Source: Lysobacterales bacterium
GTDB lineage: Bacteria > Pseudomonadota > Gammaproteobacteria > Xanthomonadales > Rhodanobacteraceae
Assembly: GCA_016721015.1 (NCBI GenBank)
Contig: JADKJL010000001.1
Coordinates: 868,001-932,000, forward strand
Length of the DNA stretch: 64,000 nucleotides
Direction: 5' to 3'
The translations under genes and the position numbers were made by a program. The notes under the pieces were generated by a model, which had not been told where the DNA came from, made no database searches, and worked only from the letters and a program-made list of their open reading frames with translations. Numbering within the stretch: the stretch's first letter is position 1; every line of letters starts with the position of its first letter. Of the stretch, positions 8,725 through 17,985 are shown piece after piece.

Positions 8725-8988
8725 TCAGCGGGTTCGATAGACGTCACGACGATGCCCAATCTTGACGACCAACACGACAAGTCTGCTTTCCTCGATCTCG
8801 TAGATGATTCGATAGGCGCCCTGCCGGACGCGATAGCGCTCCAGGCCCGACAGTTTTTCGCAGCCAGCCGACCGCGGCTCATCCGCAAGCGAACGGATGC
8901 GTTGCATGATCCGCTTGACATCCTGTGTCGGGAAAGCGCGCAGGTCTTTGGCCACGGATTTCTTGAACGCCAACTCATAGTTTGCCAT
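8725..8988 (-). CDS. RelE/ParE-family toxin
   Basis: An 87-residue basic protein starting MANYELAFKKSVAKDLRAF, with the RelE/ParE fold pattern: N-terminal strand and helix (AKDLRAFP), a central IMQRIRSLADEP helix, then GLERYRVRQGAYRIIYEI and the C-terminal VVKIGHRRDVYR strand. RelE-type toxins cleave mRNA at the ribosome while ParE types hit gyrase; the RxGxYRxxY and GHRxxVYR pattern is shared, and the HRR..Y end fits a RelE-like RNase better. It overlaps the antitoxin gene by 14 bases, the usual coupled arrangement with the antitoxin first. Confidence 0.9.
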   Translation of the reverse strand: MANYELAFKKSVAKDLRAFPTQDVKRIMQRIRSLADEPRSAGCEKLSGLERYRVRQGAYRIIYEIEESRLVVLVVKIGHRRDVYRTR

Positions 8989-9211
8989 GCGCCTTCAAAT
9001 CCTTGAGCAGCGCTTCGTAGGAGATGACAGGTTCCGCAACACGATCCTCGAAAACCTGGAGATCCTCCTGGTCTTCACGCAGAGTCAACCGGATGGCGTC
9101 ATTGACTATTTCCGATACGGACCGCTGGGTATGCGCCGCCTTCAAGCGGATGGCTTTATGCAGCCCTGGTTCAAAGTAAACCGTGGCGCGCCTCGTTGTC
9201 TTTTCACTCAT
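8975..9211 (-). CDS. Ribbon-helix-helix antitoxin paired with the RelE-like toxin
   Basis: From the ATG at 9211 the protein is 78 residues and starts MSEKTTRRATVYFEPGLHKA; the RATVYFEPGLHKAIRLKAAH and SVSEIVNDAIR pieces form a ribbon-helix-helix DNA-binding domain, followed by an acidic tail (about 46-78) that would wrap the toxin. A longer open frame starts at 9235, but the ATG at 9211 has GGAG at a good distance and lies just downstream of a strong promoter whose -10 covers the longer start. The protein would neutralise the toxin and repress its own promoter. Confidence 0.88.
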   Translation of the reverse strand: MSEKTTRRATVYFEPGLHKAIRLKAAHTQRSVSEIVNDAIRLTLREDQEDLQVFEDRVAEPVISYEALLKDLKAHGKL

Positions 9212-9230
9212 GATGCATCTCCATGAAGGC

Positions 9231-9259
9231 ATCATAGCGATTGGACGTTATGGCGTCAA
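9231..9259 (-). promoter_or_regulatory. Sigma-70 promoter of the toxin-antitoxin pair
   Basis: On the minus strand TTGACG (9259-9254) and TATGAT (9236-9231) are separated by exactly 17 bases, one mismatch from consensus in each box. Transcription would start around 9224, giving a leader of about a dozen bases before the antitoxin ATG at 9211. The antitoxin's ribbon-helix-helix domain would be expected to bind here, though no clear operator palindrome stands out. Confidence 0.8.
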
Positions 9260-9344
9260 AGCGATGCTGGAACTGGCTCCGGCCGGAACGGACAGCTACC
9301 GGCACTTTCGTGTGCGGCGAGCATTCGCAATGCATTCGCCGAAT

Positions 9345-9794
9345 TCACCTATCGTGTGTTGGTTGCCCAGCCATTTCGGCAAACGTGGCCTTGCTCTGCT
9401 TGAGACGGTTGTCACGATAGGCCAGCAGGTCGCTGAAAAACACGCGGCGGTGTGTGCCGACTTTGTGATGGGGCAAGGCCCCTTGTTCGATGAGGCCAAT
9501 CAGATACGGTCGAGAGACGCCCAGGAAATCCGCAGCAGCCTGCGTGGTCAGTTGGGCGTGGATCGGGACGAGATTCATGGCATTGCACTCGGCCATGTTG
9601 GCGAGAATATCCACCAGCATGCGCAGGGCGGAAACCGGAACCTCGATCTCGCCATCGGCATCGACCACGCGCAGCCGCGCGGTGGGCCCATGACCGATGC
9701 AGGCCGCAAGCAGCCGGCTGCTGGTGCGGACCAGTTCGGTTTCCTGCGAGGTTGCGGGTGGGACAATCCGTTGTTCGTTGCGCTGGGCGGACAT
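9345..9794 (-). CDS. Helix-turn-helix (excisionase/MerR-like) DNA-binding protein, orphan antitoxin-like
   Basis: The 149-residue protein ends with an excisionase-type HTH: QLTTQAAADFLGVSRPYLIG followed by a GALPHHKVGTHRRVFFSDL wing (about 80-130). Proteins of this layout, with an N-terminal region containing GPTARLRVVDADGEIEVPVS, are usually the antitoxin half of a pair with a PIN-domain RNase encoded directly downstream. Here no PIN gene follows: the 109 bases after its stop lead straight into the RelBE promoter. It may therefore be an orphan regulator or the remnant of a module. It lies downstream of the restriction enzyme on the same strand. Confidence 0.72.
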   Translation of the reverse strand: MSAQRNEQRIVPPATSQETELVRTSSRLLAACIGHGPTARLRVVDADGEIEVPVSALRMLVDILANMAECNAMNLVPIHAQLTTQAAADFLGVSRPYLIGLIEQGALPHHKVGTHRRVFFSDLLAYRDNRLKQSKATFAEMAGQPTHDR

Positions 9795-9838
9795 GGGCGC
9801 TTCCTCCGCTGGAGGCGGGAAAGCAGTTGCGGTCTAAT

Positions 9839-9867
9839 CGAAATAAACGCAGTAGCCGAAATAAACG
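9839..9867 (-). promoter_or_regulatory. Two AT-rich 11-base direct repeats upstream of the HTH gene
   Basis: CGAAATAAACG occurs at 9839-9849 and again at 9857-9867 on the plus strand, starts 18 bases apart, with a partial third copy (CGAAAAC) immediately after. They lie 45-73 bases upstream of the start of the HTH gene, in the short gap after the restriction enzyme, and are strikingly AT-rich for this genome. They are a candidate operator for the HTH protein; no promoter boxes could be assigned with confidence. Confidence 0.5.
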
Positions 9868-9893
9868 AAAACCAACTGACCCGCGCGCCCAGA

Positions 9894-12800
9894 CTACAGC
9901 GCCAGCACGGAGGTGGTGTCGCCCGCCGCCAACGCATTCATGTAGCCAAGGACGAGGTCGCGTGTGCGGAATCGACCGAACGCAGCTTCGTCCTGCTCGC
10001 GCACAATGGGGAAGGTGCCAAGCACGTAGTCCGCTTCCTCGCGGGACAGCCCGTACAGGTTGAAGTACAGCGCATCGAGTCGAGCCATGCGATGGCGACG
10101 ATCTTCGGCATCCCAGACGAACGGTGGGCCGTCGTGGCCGAGATCATGGGCGAACGCGGTCAGATCGAGAGCCGTGTAGGAAAGGTGCAGAACTTCATTG
10201 CGGACAAATTCGCCGATAGTCGCTGATCCGAGATGCTGCTCATAGACAGCCGGCGAAATCAGGGGCAGTTGTTCAACGACGAACCAATTCAGATGCTGAC
10301 CCTGCAGCTTTTGCCGAAGAGATGAAATCCAGACCAGCGAGTTGAGGTTTGCCAGCAATGCGGCAAGGCATGCAGAAGTCAGCCCTGTGATCCGCATGAG
10401 GAGAATCGCAGGCAGCGAATTGCCGAAACCAGCTGGGGGCGAAATCGACGCCGATCATTGTCCGCACGTTCGTTGGCGCGGTAACATCCTTGAAAGACCA
10501 AAGACCAGCGCATCCGTCTTCATTTGCTTCAACATGGATTTCGTCAACGCAAAACTGAGGTTGCGGCAACCAGTGAGGATCGCCGTGCTGATGATCGGTG
10601 GTCGATCGCGTAACGGATGGGCGGTGCACATTCTCAGGATTTATTGCCACACTCGCAGCGCGGTGGTCATACATCTGAACCATCTTGCCCTCGTATAGCG
10701 GCAGCATTTCAGAATCACCCTTCCGCCATCGACCCAGCTCGACCGGATACCAGCCCTCGGCTTCCAGTTCGTCACGTCGTTTGAACAGGCCGGAATCGTT
10801 GGTCATGTCAAACATGCGTCGGTAGCGAACCGGATAGAGCCGGTGTTCGCCGGCGATCTTGTCCGGATTCGGCAGCAGTTCGCGCGTGATCGGATCGGGT
10901 TCGAGCGCGAATTCGTGGCGGACCAGAACCGGATGCTGGCGGTAGATGCGCGTGGTCAGCTCGGCGTCGAACGCATTGCGGAAGATCGGCGCGGTGCCGG
11001 TGTTTGGATTGACCGCGCGGAAATCATCGGCGGAGAGTTCGACCACGCGGGTGGCCGCGAGGCGCGTTGCGTGATCGACATTTTCGGGGATCTCGGCAGC
11101 GGTCAGCTCGGCCACGGCATGCAGATAGAACGCACAACGGGCAATGTCGAAGCGGCGCTGCGCACCGCCGAACACCAGCGCGCAGAATTTGAAACTGGCA
11201 TGGATGTCAGGAAAGAAGACCTTCTTGTTTTCGAAATCGAAAAGCACGGCGAGGCGACCGGTCGTCGCAATCGAACGAAAGAATCGCGCCGCGCCCTTGT
11301 CGGCGGCAATGCCGGAGGGGGTCAGCAAGCCGACCACGCCCTCGGCACGAACCAGGTGCATCGCGCGTTCGACAAACAGCGCATACAGGTTGATATCGCC
11401 GGAAGACAACAAGGGGTAGTCACCGCAGTCGCGCGCAATGCGCGCACTGTCTTCGGCACGCTGGGCGGCCAGGTGGTAATCGTCGGCCAAGGGATCGGCC
11501 TCCTTGCGCAAGCCAGCAATCAGCTTTTTCCGATCGGCCGCACGGGCCTGCAGGGCAATCGCCGGCCGCCGTTCGGCAAACCATTCCACCTCCTGCAACT
11601 TGATCCGATCCCAGGGCGGATTGCCAATGATGGCGTCGAAGCCGCCCTCGGGCTGCATGCCGCCGACGTTGTTCCAGACGCCCGGAAAATCGAGTTCCCA
11701 GTGCAGGAAATTCTCGCGCTCGGCCAGTTCCCGGCACTCATCGAGCAGGCCATTCACGCGCCGATCCGTCTCCGGATCTCCCCAGGTGCGGCGTTCGGGG
11801 GCCAACAGGGATAGCAGGTCGGTGTTGTAGCGACCCGAGAACAGGTCAGCGGCGACCTCGTGTTTCCAGTTGCGCTTTGTGGCCGGTGCATCGAGCGGTG
11901 CGATCCAGCGCAAGGCCTGCCAGAAATCCAGCAGACGCCGCAACGGCGACAGGCTGGTGCGCACGATCGCCATCAGGTCGCGCGATCGCTCCACCTCGGC
12001 GAGATCGATATCGGTCAGCGCGCTGATTTCGGTCAGTGCCTGCGCGGCGCTGGTGAGCTGGGCGAGATTGCCTTCATGCAGCACGGCACCAAATCGCACG
12101 CGCGCCGCACCGCGGCCGTATTCACGCGCCCCACCGAGCGCCTGGCGGATGCTGCCGAGGCGTTCGCCATACAGTGAATCGCCGCAGCGCAGATGGTGAT
12201 CGAGAAACGAGAGCGGTGCGCCCACGGTAAAGGTGTGCAACCAGAGCGCCAGCTTGGCCAGCTCGACCGCCATCGGGTTCTTGTCGACGCCATGCACAAC
12301 ACGCTTGAGGATCATGCGCCTGACCAGATGCCGATCATCGAGCAGGCTCGCGTCGATGACCCACTGACCGAGCGCTGCTTGCGCCAGAATGCGTTCGCGC
12401 AGCTTGACAAGACTTCCCGCAACCGGGGATTGGTAATGCTCCACGCCCGCGACCTCGGCTTTGGCCGCAACGTCGGCGAGCAACTCCAGCACGCGATCGG
12501 CCAGATCATCAATCAGGCTGACCAGGAAGTGGCCGCTGCCCATCGCGGGATCGCAGATGCGCAGGTTCAGTAAGGCTTCCGCCGGATCCTTGCCGCCAAG
12601 CTGGAAGCGCGCCTGCTCCGGTTTCAGCTTGTTGTGCTGCCTGCCGACTTCGGCGACTTTTGCATCGAAGGCGGCGATGTGGTCGTTGACCAGCGGATCC
12701 AGCGTTTCCCGCAAGATCAGCTTGACCAGATCATCGTGGGTGTAATAGCTGCCTGAATTCTTGCGCGCGAACACCGAGGGCTGGACGATGATGCTTCCAT

Positions 12801-14145
12801 CCGTGTCCTCGACAAGACGCTGTTCCAGAAGGCGCTCGTAGATCGAGCCAAGATGCTGAACGGCCAGATTTCGATAGTTGATGAAGCCGACGCCGGACAA
12901 ATCCGCACGTCGCGAAAGGCCATCGATCAGTGGCGCAAGTTCGGCATCCGGCAATTCGATGCGCGCCAGCAGATCATCCGGGCTTTCACGGAACAGGCCA
13001 CCGTTGTAGGGCGGCAAGCCGATCGAGTCGTCGCCCTTGTCGATTGCGCGGAACAATTCGCGCAACTGGTGCCAGGCCCGGGCTGCCGAAGCGCTGAATG
13101 TGTCGTTGCGATGCATGCGTTGCGCGATGTCATTGCGCAGCCAGCGCAGCGAATAATCGTCATAACGCTTGTCGGCAACCGGTAGCAGCGCGCGATCTTC
13201 TGCATACAGCACAAACAGCAAGCGGTAGAGCAGGATCAATGCGCTTCGATGAACTTCCTCCAGATACTCGCGTGAAAAAGGCCGGGATGCCTGTTTGTCG
13301 TGGCGCGGAATCGCGGCCGCAAGGGCTGGAAACAGTTCATCGAACACGCGCTGGCCGAGATCCTGGGAAACCTTGCTTTCCCAAAGGCGCGATTCCTTCA
13401 GCGCAATGGCATGAAAGCTGCGCCCATCCGCATCACCTGGCTGAGGCAGGAATGCCTCGCGTCGAAACAACAGGTAAAAGGCACGCAATGCATGAACCTT
13501 TTCAGCGGCAACATCCGCGAAAAGGTCGGCATTCACCGCAGCGACGCTGGCCAGGCCGATGAGATCAAATTCGAGAAACTCTTCGGCCCGTGAACGCGCG
13601 GATTGCCAGTACAGCCGCCAGACCGCGCCGTTGGTCAAAATGCCCCATTGCATGACGCGATCCGATGCGACCTCTGCGCGGCTGAGGTAGCGCAGCATCT
13701 GGCTGGAGGGCGTACCGCCATCGCGTGGATCGCCGCCGTCGCCCCGATCCAGCGGCCGGCGCCAGCGCTTGGCTTCGACTATCACGCTGCCGTGGCGAAA
13801 GCGGCGATCCGCCTGTTTTTCCGCGAGCGCCGCCTCCTTGGCTTCGGGCGATGAAAACAGCAGGAAGTCGGGAACGTCGCTGCGCCCGATCGCATTCATC
13901 GTCTGCTGGGTCAGGAACGAGGTCCAGCCCAGCGCCTTGAGTACAGGGACGATGATCTCGGCTTCGGTCTGCGCCTCGTTCAAAACGAGATCCGATTCGA
14001 ATCGTGCGGCAAGCGCCTGCAAGGCGCGACGAAAATCAATAAAGCCGGCTTCGGAGTCGTTCCAGCCCTTGGTCGCGCGGATCCCCTCAAGCAAGAAATC
14101 GCTGGTAAACAATTGTCCCTGCACAGCGTGTTGTCTCCTTGCCAA
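9894..14145 (-). CDS. Single-chain type II (IIG-like) restriction-modification enzyme, frameshifted near the C-terminus
   Basis: A protein of about 1,416 residues when one frameshift is repaired. It has an N-terminal PD-(D/E)xK-like region (VPDF at 91-94, IVEAKRW from 122), then an Eco57I-type N6-adenine methyltransferase with motif I DPAMGSGHFLV at 532-542, a VDKNPMAVELA segment, and the catalytic NPPW at 842-845. The first frame runs to a stop at 10273, but the conserved C-terminal recognition region (LLANLNSLV, RQKLQGQHLNWFV, EQLPLISP) is in another frame ending at 9894. One extra base in the G5 run at 10435-10439 accounts for the shift. The start may be TTG at 14145 or, better, GTG at 14124, which has AAGGAG 10 bases upstream. 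No separate methylase or specificity gene is adjacent, fitting a self-contained enzyme that modifies and cuts. It was probably acquired with the neighbouring small genes. Confidence 0.85.
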
Positions 14146-14355
14146 ACGTGGCCGCGATGATAACTGACCCGAAGTCGCATCGATGCGTATGGCGCGTCCT
14201 CCGCTGCGCGGTCATGCGCTGTCGCAAGGGCTGAGAGGGGGTGCGTCCAGGATCGCTGGCCTGCTTCGCCTGCATCAATGGCGAGGCAGCGTGAATGAAA
14301 CCGCTTCTACAATCGCTCTGCCTGCTCCGGGCGCATTGCCCAAAGGAAGTCTGTC

Positions 14356-14883
14356 ATGGCCCAGTTGCCTTCCGGTCGCCACGTTGCCATCCAGGCGACG
14401 CCGTTGTTTGATCTGATCGATGCCGCGTGCACGCCCGATGCGGTGATCACTCGTCTGCTACAAATAGAGCGCCTGGCTGATCTTTCGCCTTATATAGATG
14501 TGCTTTTCTTCCGCGAAGTGCCCGCTAAGGCGGCGCTGACCCTTGCCCCGGGAGGTCAGCCCGTCCCGTCCGGAATCGAACCTTTTGCAAGTGGCTACAC
14601 CCTGGCCACGATCCACGAGGCGGTTTGCGACTGGTCGCGGGAAGATCAACGCGCGTTTGCCGAGTACCTTGGTTCCGACCGCGTGCAGAGCCACCTGTCA
14701 GCACTTCTGGACAGGGTCAACGAGGTCAGGCATCGGCTCGGTCGCGAGGGAGATTTCGTGCTGCGGCTGCAAGCGCTGATGTGGGAGAGCGGTTGTCACC
14801 CGCTGCAAAACGACGAGCGTGACAATCCGATTTACGCGCTGCTGCATCCAGGCGGGGAGAAACCGGGAGAGAATGAAGCGTGA
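14356..14883 (+). CDS. Hypothetical protein coupled to the histone-deacetylase-like gene
   Basis: I do not recognise this 175-residue protein. It is soluble, with no signal peptide, membrane segment or cysteine-rich motif, and is largely helical in appearance (LLQIERLADLSPYIDVLFF, DQRAFAEYLGSD, LSALLDRVNEVRHRLG). A good AAGGAAG site precedes the ATG. Its stop overlaps the GTG start of the deacetylase-like gene by 4 bases, so the two are translationally coupled and may act on one pathway. Base composition matches the neighbours. Confidence 0.7.
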   Translation: MAQLPSGRHVAIQATPLFDLIDAACTPDAVITRLLQIERLADLSPYIDVLFFREVPAKAALTLAPGGQPVPSGIEPFASGYTLATIHEAVCDWSREDQRAFAEYLGSDRVQSHLSALLDRVNEVRHRLGREGDFVLRLQALMWESGCHPLQNDERDNPIYALLHPGGEKPGENEA

Positions 14884-15725
14884 AGGTAGTCTATTGCGAA
14901 CAGATGGTCGCCGACGCGCAATCGTTTTCGCCGAGTGCGCGCAAGCCTCGCGAAGTGATGGCGTCGTGGCGTCGCCGGTTTCCGGTGCTGAGCATCGTCG
15001 AGCCGCAACCGGTGAGTGTCGACCAATTCTGTCTCGCTCACGATGCGGATTATGTGCGCGGTGTGCTTTCACTGCGGCTCGCCAATGGCTTCGGCAATCA
15101 CCTCCCTGAGGTCGCGCAAAGCCTGCCATGGACCAGCGGGGCCATGCTCGGCGCGGCCCGACTGGCGCTGAACGAGGGTTGCGCGGTGGCGCCGGTCGCG
15201 GGCTTTCACCATGCGTGCCACAGCCAGGGAGGGGGCTACTGCACGTTCAACGGACTGATGGTGGCTGCCCTGGTTCTGCGCCGCGAGGGTCTGGTTCGTC
15301 GCGTCGGTATCCTCGATTTCGATCAGCACTACGGCAATGGCACCACCGACATCATTCGCGAACTCGGCCTGGACTGGATCGAGCATTACTCGGCGGCAGC
15401 CAGTTGGGACCAGCCATCGCAGGCTGACCGGTTTCTTGGCGAAATTCCGCTGATCCTGAAGCGATTCGAACGCTGCGACCTGCTGCTTTATCAGGCCGGT
15501 GCTGATCCGCATGTCAATGACCCGCTGGGCGGCTGGTTGACCACGGCGCAACTGCGTGAGCGTGATCGGCTTGTGTTTGCCGCAGCCCGTGCGATGGGGT
15601 TGCCGATTGCGTGGAACCTGGCTGGCGGCTACCAGACCAACCTGCGCAAGGTGCTCGATATCCATGACAACACGATGCTGGAATGTCTGAGCGCATTTGC
15701 CGAGGGCGTTGATGAGATTGTCTGA
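14880..15725 (+). CDS. Histone deacetylase-like zinc amidohydrolase
   Basis: The 281-residue protein is a bacterial member of the HDAC/acetoin-utilisation/acetylpolyamine amidohydrolase superfamily. Visible active-site motifs are the paired histidines in GFHHACH (110-111), the zinc-binding DFDQHYGNGT (146-155), the second metal-site block QAGADPHVNDPLGG, and the C-terminal NLAGGYQ loop with the transition-state tyrosine. It starts at a GTG overlapping the upstream hypothetical gene. The likely reaction is removal of acetyl groups from small molecules, polyamines or protein lysines; the actual substrate cannot be read. It runs convergently toward rdgB, ending 9 bases before it. Confidence 0.88.
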   Translation: MKVVYCEQMVADAQSFSPSARKPREVMASWRRRFPVLSIVEPQPVSVDQFCLAHDADYVRGVLSLRLANGFGNHLPEVAQSLPWTSGAMLGAARLALNEGCAVAPVAGFHHACHSQGGGYCTFNGLMVAALVLRREGLVRRVGILDFDQHYGNGTTDIIRELGLDWIEHYSAAASWDQPSQADRFLGEIPLILKRFERCDLLLYQAGADPHVNDPLGGWLTTAQLRERDRLVFAAARAMGLPIAWNLAGGYQTNLRKVLDIHDNTMLECLSAFAEGVDEIV

Positions 15726-15734
15726 AAGCGGCTT

Positions 15735-16328
15735 TCAGATTCCCGTCGCGAGCAATTTCCGCAAATGGCCCAATGCCTGACCCCGATGGCTGATGCGGTT
15801 TTTCACGGTGGGGTCGAGTTCGGCGGCGCTGCAATCGTGCGGGGGATCGAAAAAGATCGGGTCATAGCCAAAGCCGCCGTGACCACGCGGCGCATCGAGG
15901 ATGCGTCCCGGCCAGCGGCCTTCGGCGATCAGCGGGGCGGGATCGTCGGCGTGACGCATCAGCACGATGACACAGAAGAAATGCGCGCCGCGTTCGGCTT
16001 CGGCAACATCCGTCATTGCCTCAAGCAGTTTGGCGATATTCGCCGTGCTGTTGCCGTGCTCGCCGGCATAACGCGCCGAGAGCAGGCCGGGCGCTCCATT
16101 CAGCGCATCAACGCAGAGGCCGGAATCATCGCCGAGTGCAGGCAGGCCACTCAATCGCGAAGCGTGGCGCGCCTTGAGGATGGCATTCTCGACAAAGCTG
16201 GCGCCGGTTTCCTCAGCATCCTCGACGCCGAGTTCAGCCTGGGCGACCAGCTCGATCGAGAGGTCGCCCAGCACTTCGCGGATTTCGATGAGCTTGCCGG
16301 CGTTGCCGCTGGCGAGGACGAGCTTCAT
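15735..16328 (-). CDS. rdgB: XTP/dITP diphosphatase RdgB
   Basis: A 197-residue Ham1/RdgB-family pyrophosphatase that removes non-canonical purine nucleotides (dITP, XTP) from the pool. The N-terminal LASGNAGKLIEIREVL, the GDDSGLCVDALNGAPG metal-binding block, the SARYAG motif, FGYDPIFF, and the C-terminal SHRGQAL segment are all present, so it should be active. Its ATG overlaps the stop of rph by 4 bases (ATGA), making an rph-rdgB operon, a common arrangement in gammaproteobacteria. Confidence 0.95.
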   Translation of the reverse strand: MKLVLASGNAGKLIEIREVLGDLSIELVAQAELGVEDAEETGASFVENAILKARHASRLSGLPALGDDSGLCVDALNGAPGLLSARYAGEHGNSTANIAKLLEAMTDVAEAERGAHFFCVIVLMRHADDPAPLIAEGRWPGRILDAPRGHGGFGYDPIFFDPPHDCSAAELDPTVKNRISHRGQALGHLRKLLATGI

Positions 16329-17050
16329 GCCGACAAGGCTTGGCGTTGCAGTTCGCAGAGTTCGGCGACGCCCTTGCCGGCGAGGGCGAGCAGGGCGTCG
16401 AGTTCCTCGCGGCGGAAGGCATGACCTTCGGCGGTGCCCTGCAACTCGATGAAACCGCCGCCATCGTTCATGACCACGTTCATGTCGGTATCGCAGTTGG
16501 AATCTTCGGCGTAGTCGAGGTCAAGCACCGGCACGCCGTTGTAGATGCCGACCGAGATCGCTGCGACCGCACCAACGACCGGATCGCGCTTGATTGCGCC
16601 GCGCTTCTTGAGACCATTGATCGCATCGACCAGGGCGACATAGGCGCCGGTGATCGCTGCGGTTCGGGTGCCGCCATCGGCCTGCAGTACATCGCAATCA
16701 AGGGTGATCGTGCGTTCGCCGAGAGCGGCGCGATCGACACAGGCACGCAGGCTGCGACCGATCAGACGCTGGATTTCCATGGTGCGGCCACCCTGTCCGC
16801 CGCGCGCGGCTTCGCGCTGCATGCGCTCGTGGGTCGAGCGCGGCAGCATGCCGTATTCGGCGGTGAGCCAGCCTTCGCCCTTGCCACGCAGGAAGCCGGG
16901 CACCTTTTCCTCGACGCTGGCCGTGCACAGCACGCGGGTGTCGCCGAAGGAAACCAGCACCGAACCTTCGGCGTGCCGGGTGAAACCACGTTGAATCGAA
17001 ATCGGGCGCAATTGATCGGGCGCGCGGCCGCTGGGGCGCTGCAAGGACAT
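16325..17050 (-). CDS. rph: Ribonuclease PH
   Basis: From the ATG at 17050 this is a 241-residue phosphorolytic 3'-5' exoribonuclease that trims tRNA precursors. The start MSLQRPSGRAPDQLRPISIQ, the phosphate-site and RNA-binding stretch EYGMLPRSTHERMQREAARG, and the QADGGTRTAAITGAYVALVD and LDYAEDSNCDTDMNVVM blocks identify the family. A longer open frame runs upstream across the divergent yicC gene, but the family length and the conserved start exclude it. It is divergent from yicC across a 69-base gap. Confidence 0.95.
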   Translation of the reverse strand: MSLQRPSGRAPDQLRPISIQRGFTRHAEGSVLVSFGDTRVLCTASVEEKVPGFLRGKGEGWLTAEYGMLPRSTHERMQREAARGGQGGRTMEIQRLIGRSLRACVDRAALGERTITLDCDVLQADGGTRTAAITGAYVALVDAINGLKKRGAIKRDPVVGAVAAISVGIYNGVPVLDLDYAEDSNCDTDMNVVMNDGGGFIELQGTAEGHAFRREELDALLALAGKGVAELCELQRQALSA

Positions 17051-17119
17051 GGGAAACTGCTTTGGCAATCCGGCCGCGCAGTTTACCATTGCCGGCCTTG
17101 TCACCGATGGACCGACAGC

Positions 17120-17983
17120 ATGATCCGCAGCATGACGGCCTTCGCCAGCGCAGAAAGCGAGACCGCGCATGGCAATCTGAGCATCGAGTTGCGCTCGGTC
17201 AACCATCGCTACCTTGAGCTGAGCCCTCGCTTGCCAGAGGATCTGCGCAGCTTCGAGACCCCAATGCGCGAGATCCTGACCGCACGCCTGTCGCGCGGCA
17301 AGGTCGACATCACGATGCGCCTGAAGGCGGGCACGACTCGTTCGACCGCGCTCGATATCGACGATGATTTGCTCAATCGCCTGGCGTCCAAGGCGCAGGA
17401 TCTGGCCAGTCGCTTTCCGGCCTTGAATGTCGATTTCACCAACCTGCTCAATTGGCCGGGCGTGCTCTGCGAACAATCGGCGGACAGCGAAGGGCTGCAG
17501 GCGGCGGCCGCCAGCCTGCTCGATCTGGCCCTCGTCGAATTCATCGCCACGCGCGAACGCGAAGGCGAGCGCCTGGCCGTCTTCCTGCGCGATCGGCTGG
17601 ACGGCATCGAGGTGCTCGTCGCCGGTGTGCGCGAACACTTGCCGGAAGTGCGTGCCGCGGCGCGCGCGCGACTCGACCAGCGCTTAGCCGAAATCAAACA
17701 GCCGGTCGATCCGGGGCGCATCGAGCAGGAGATCGTCCTGCAGCTGCAGCGCATGGATGTCGACGAAGAGCTTGATCGGCTGGCCTCGCATATCGCCGAG
17801 GCGCGGCGCATTCTCGGCACCGATGAGGCAATCGGGCGGCGCCTCGATTTTCTCATGCAGGAGTTCAATCGCGAGGCCAATACGCTGGGCTCGAAAGCAG
17901 CCGATCCGCGCACGACCAAGGCGGCCGTCGAGCTCAAGGTGTTGATCGAGCAGATGCGCGAGCAAGTGCAGAATCTGGAGTAG
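17120..17983 (+). CDS. yicC: YicC-family endoribonuclease
   Basis: The ATG at 17120 gives a 287-residue protein beginning MIRSMTAFASAESETAHGNL, the usual YicC start, with the conserved SVNHRYLELSPRLPEDLR block and the C-terminal DUF1732 region (FLMQEFNREANTLGSKA). Family members are endoribonucleases; the E. coli protein has been linked to small-RNA turnover. The gene lies 2 bases before gmk, an arrangement conserved across proteobacteria, so the pair is cotranscribed. The open frame continues upstream of the ATG antisense to rph, which is not coding. Confidence 0.93.
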   Translation: MIRSMTAFASAESETAHGNLSIELRSVNHRYLELSPRLPEDLRSFETPMREILTARLSRGKVDITMRLKAGTTRSTALDIDDDLLNRLASKAQDLASRFPALNVDFTNLLNWPGVLCEQSADSEGLQAAAASLLDLALVEFIATREREGERLAVFLRDRLDGIEVLVAGVREHLPEVRAAARARLDQRLAEIKQPVDPGRIEQEIVLQLQRMDVDEELDRLASHIAEARRILGTDEAIGRRLDFLMQEFNREANTLGSKAADPRTTKAAVELKVLIEQMREQVQNLE

Positions 17984-17985
17984 TC

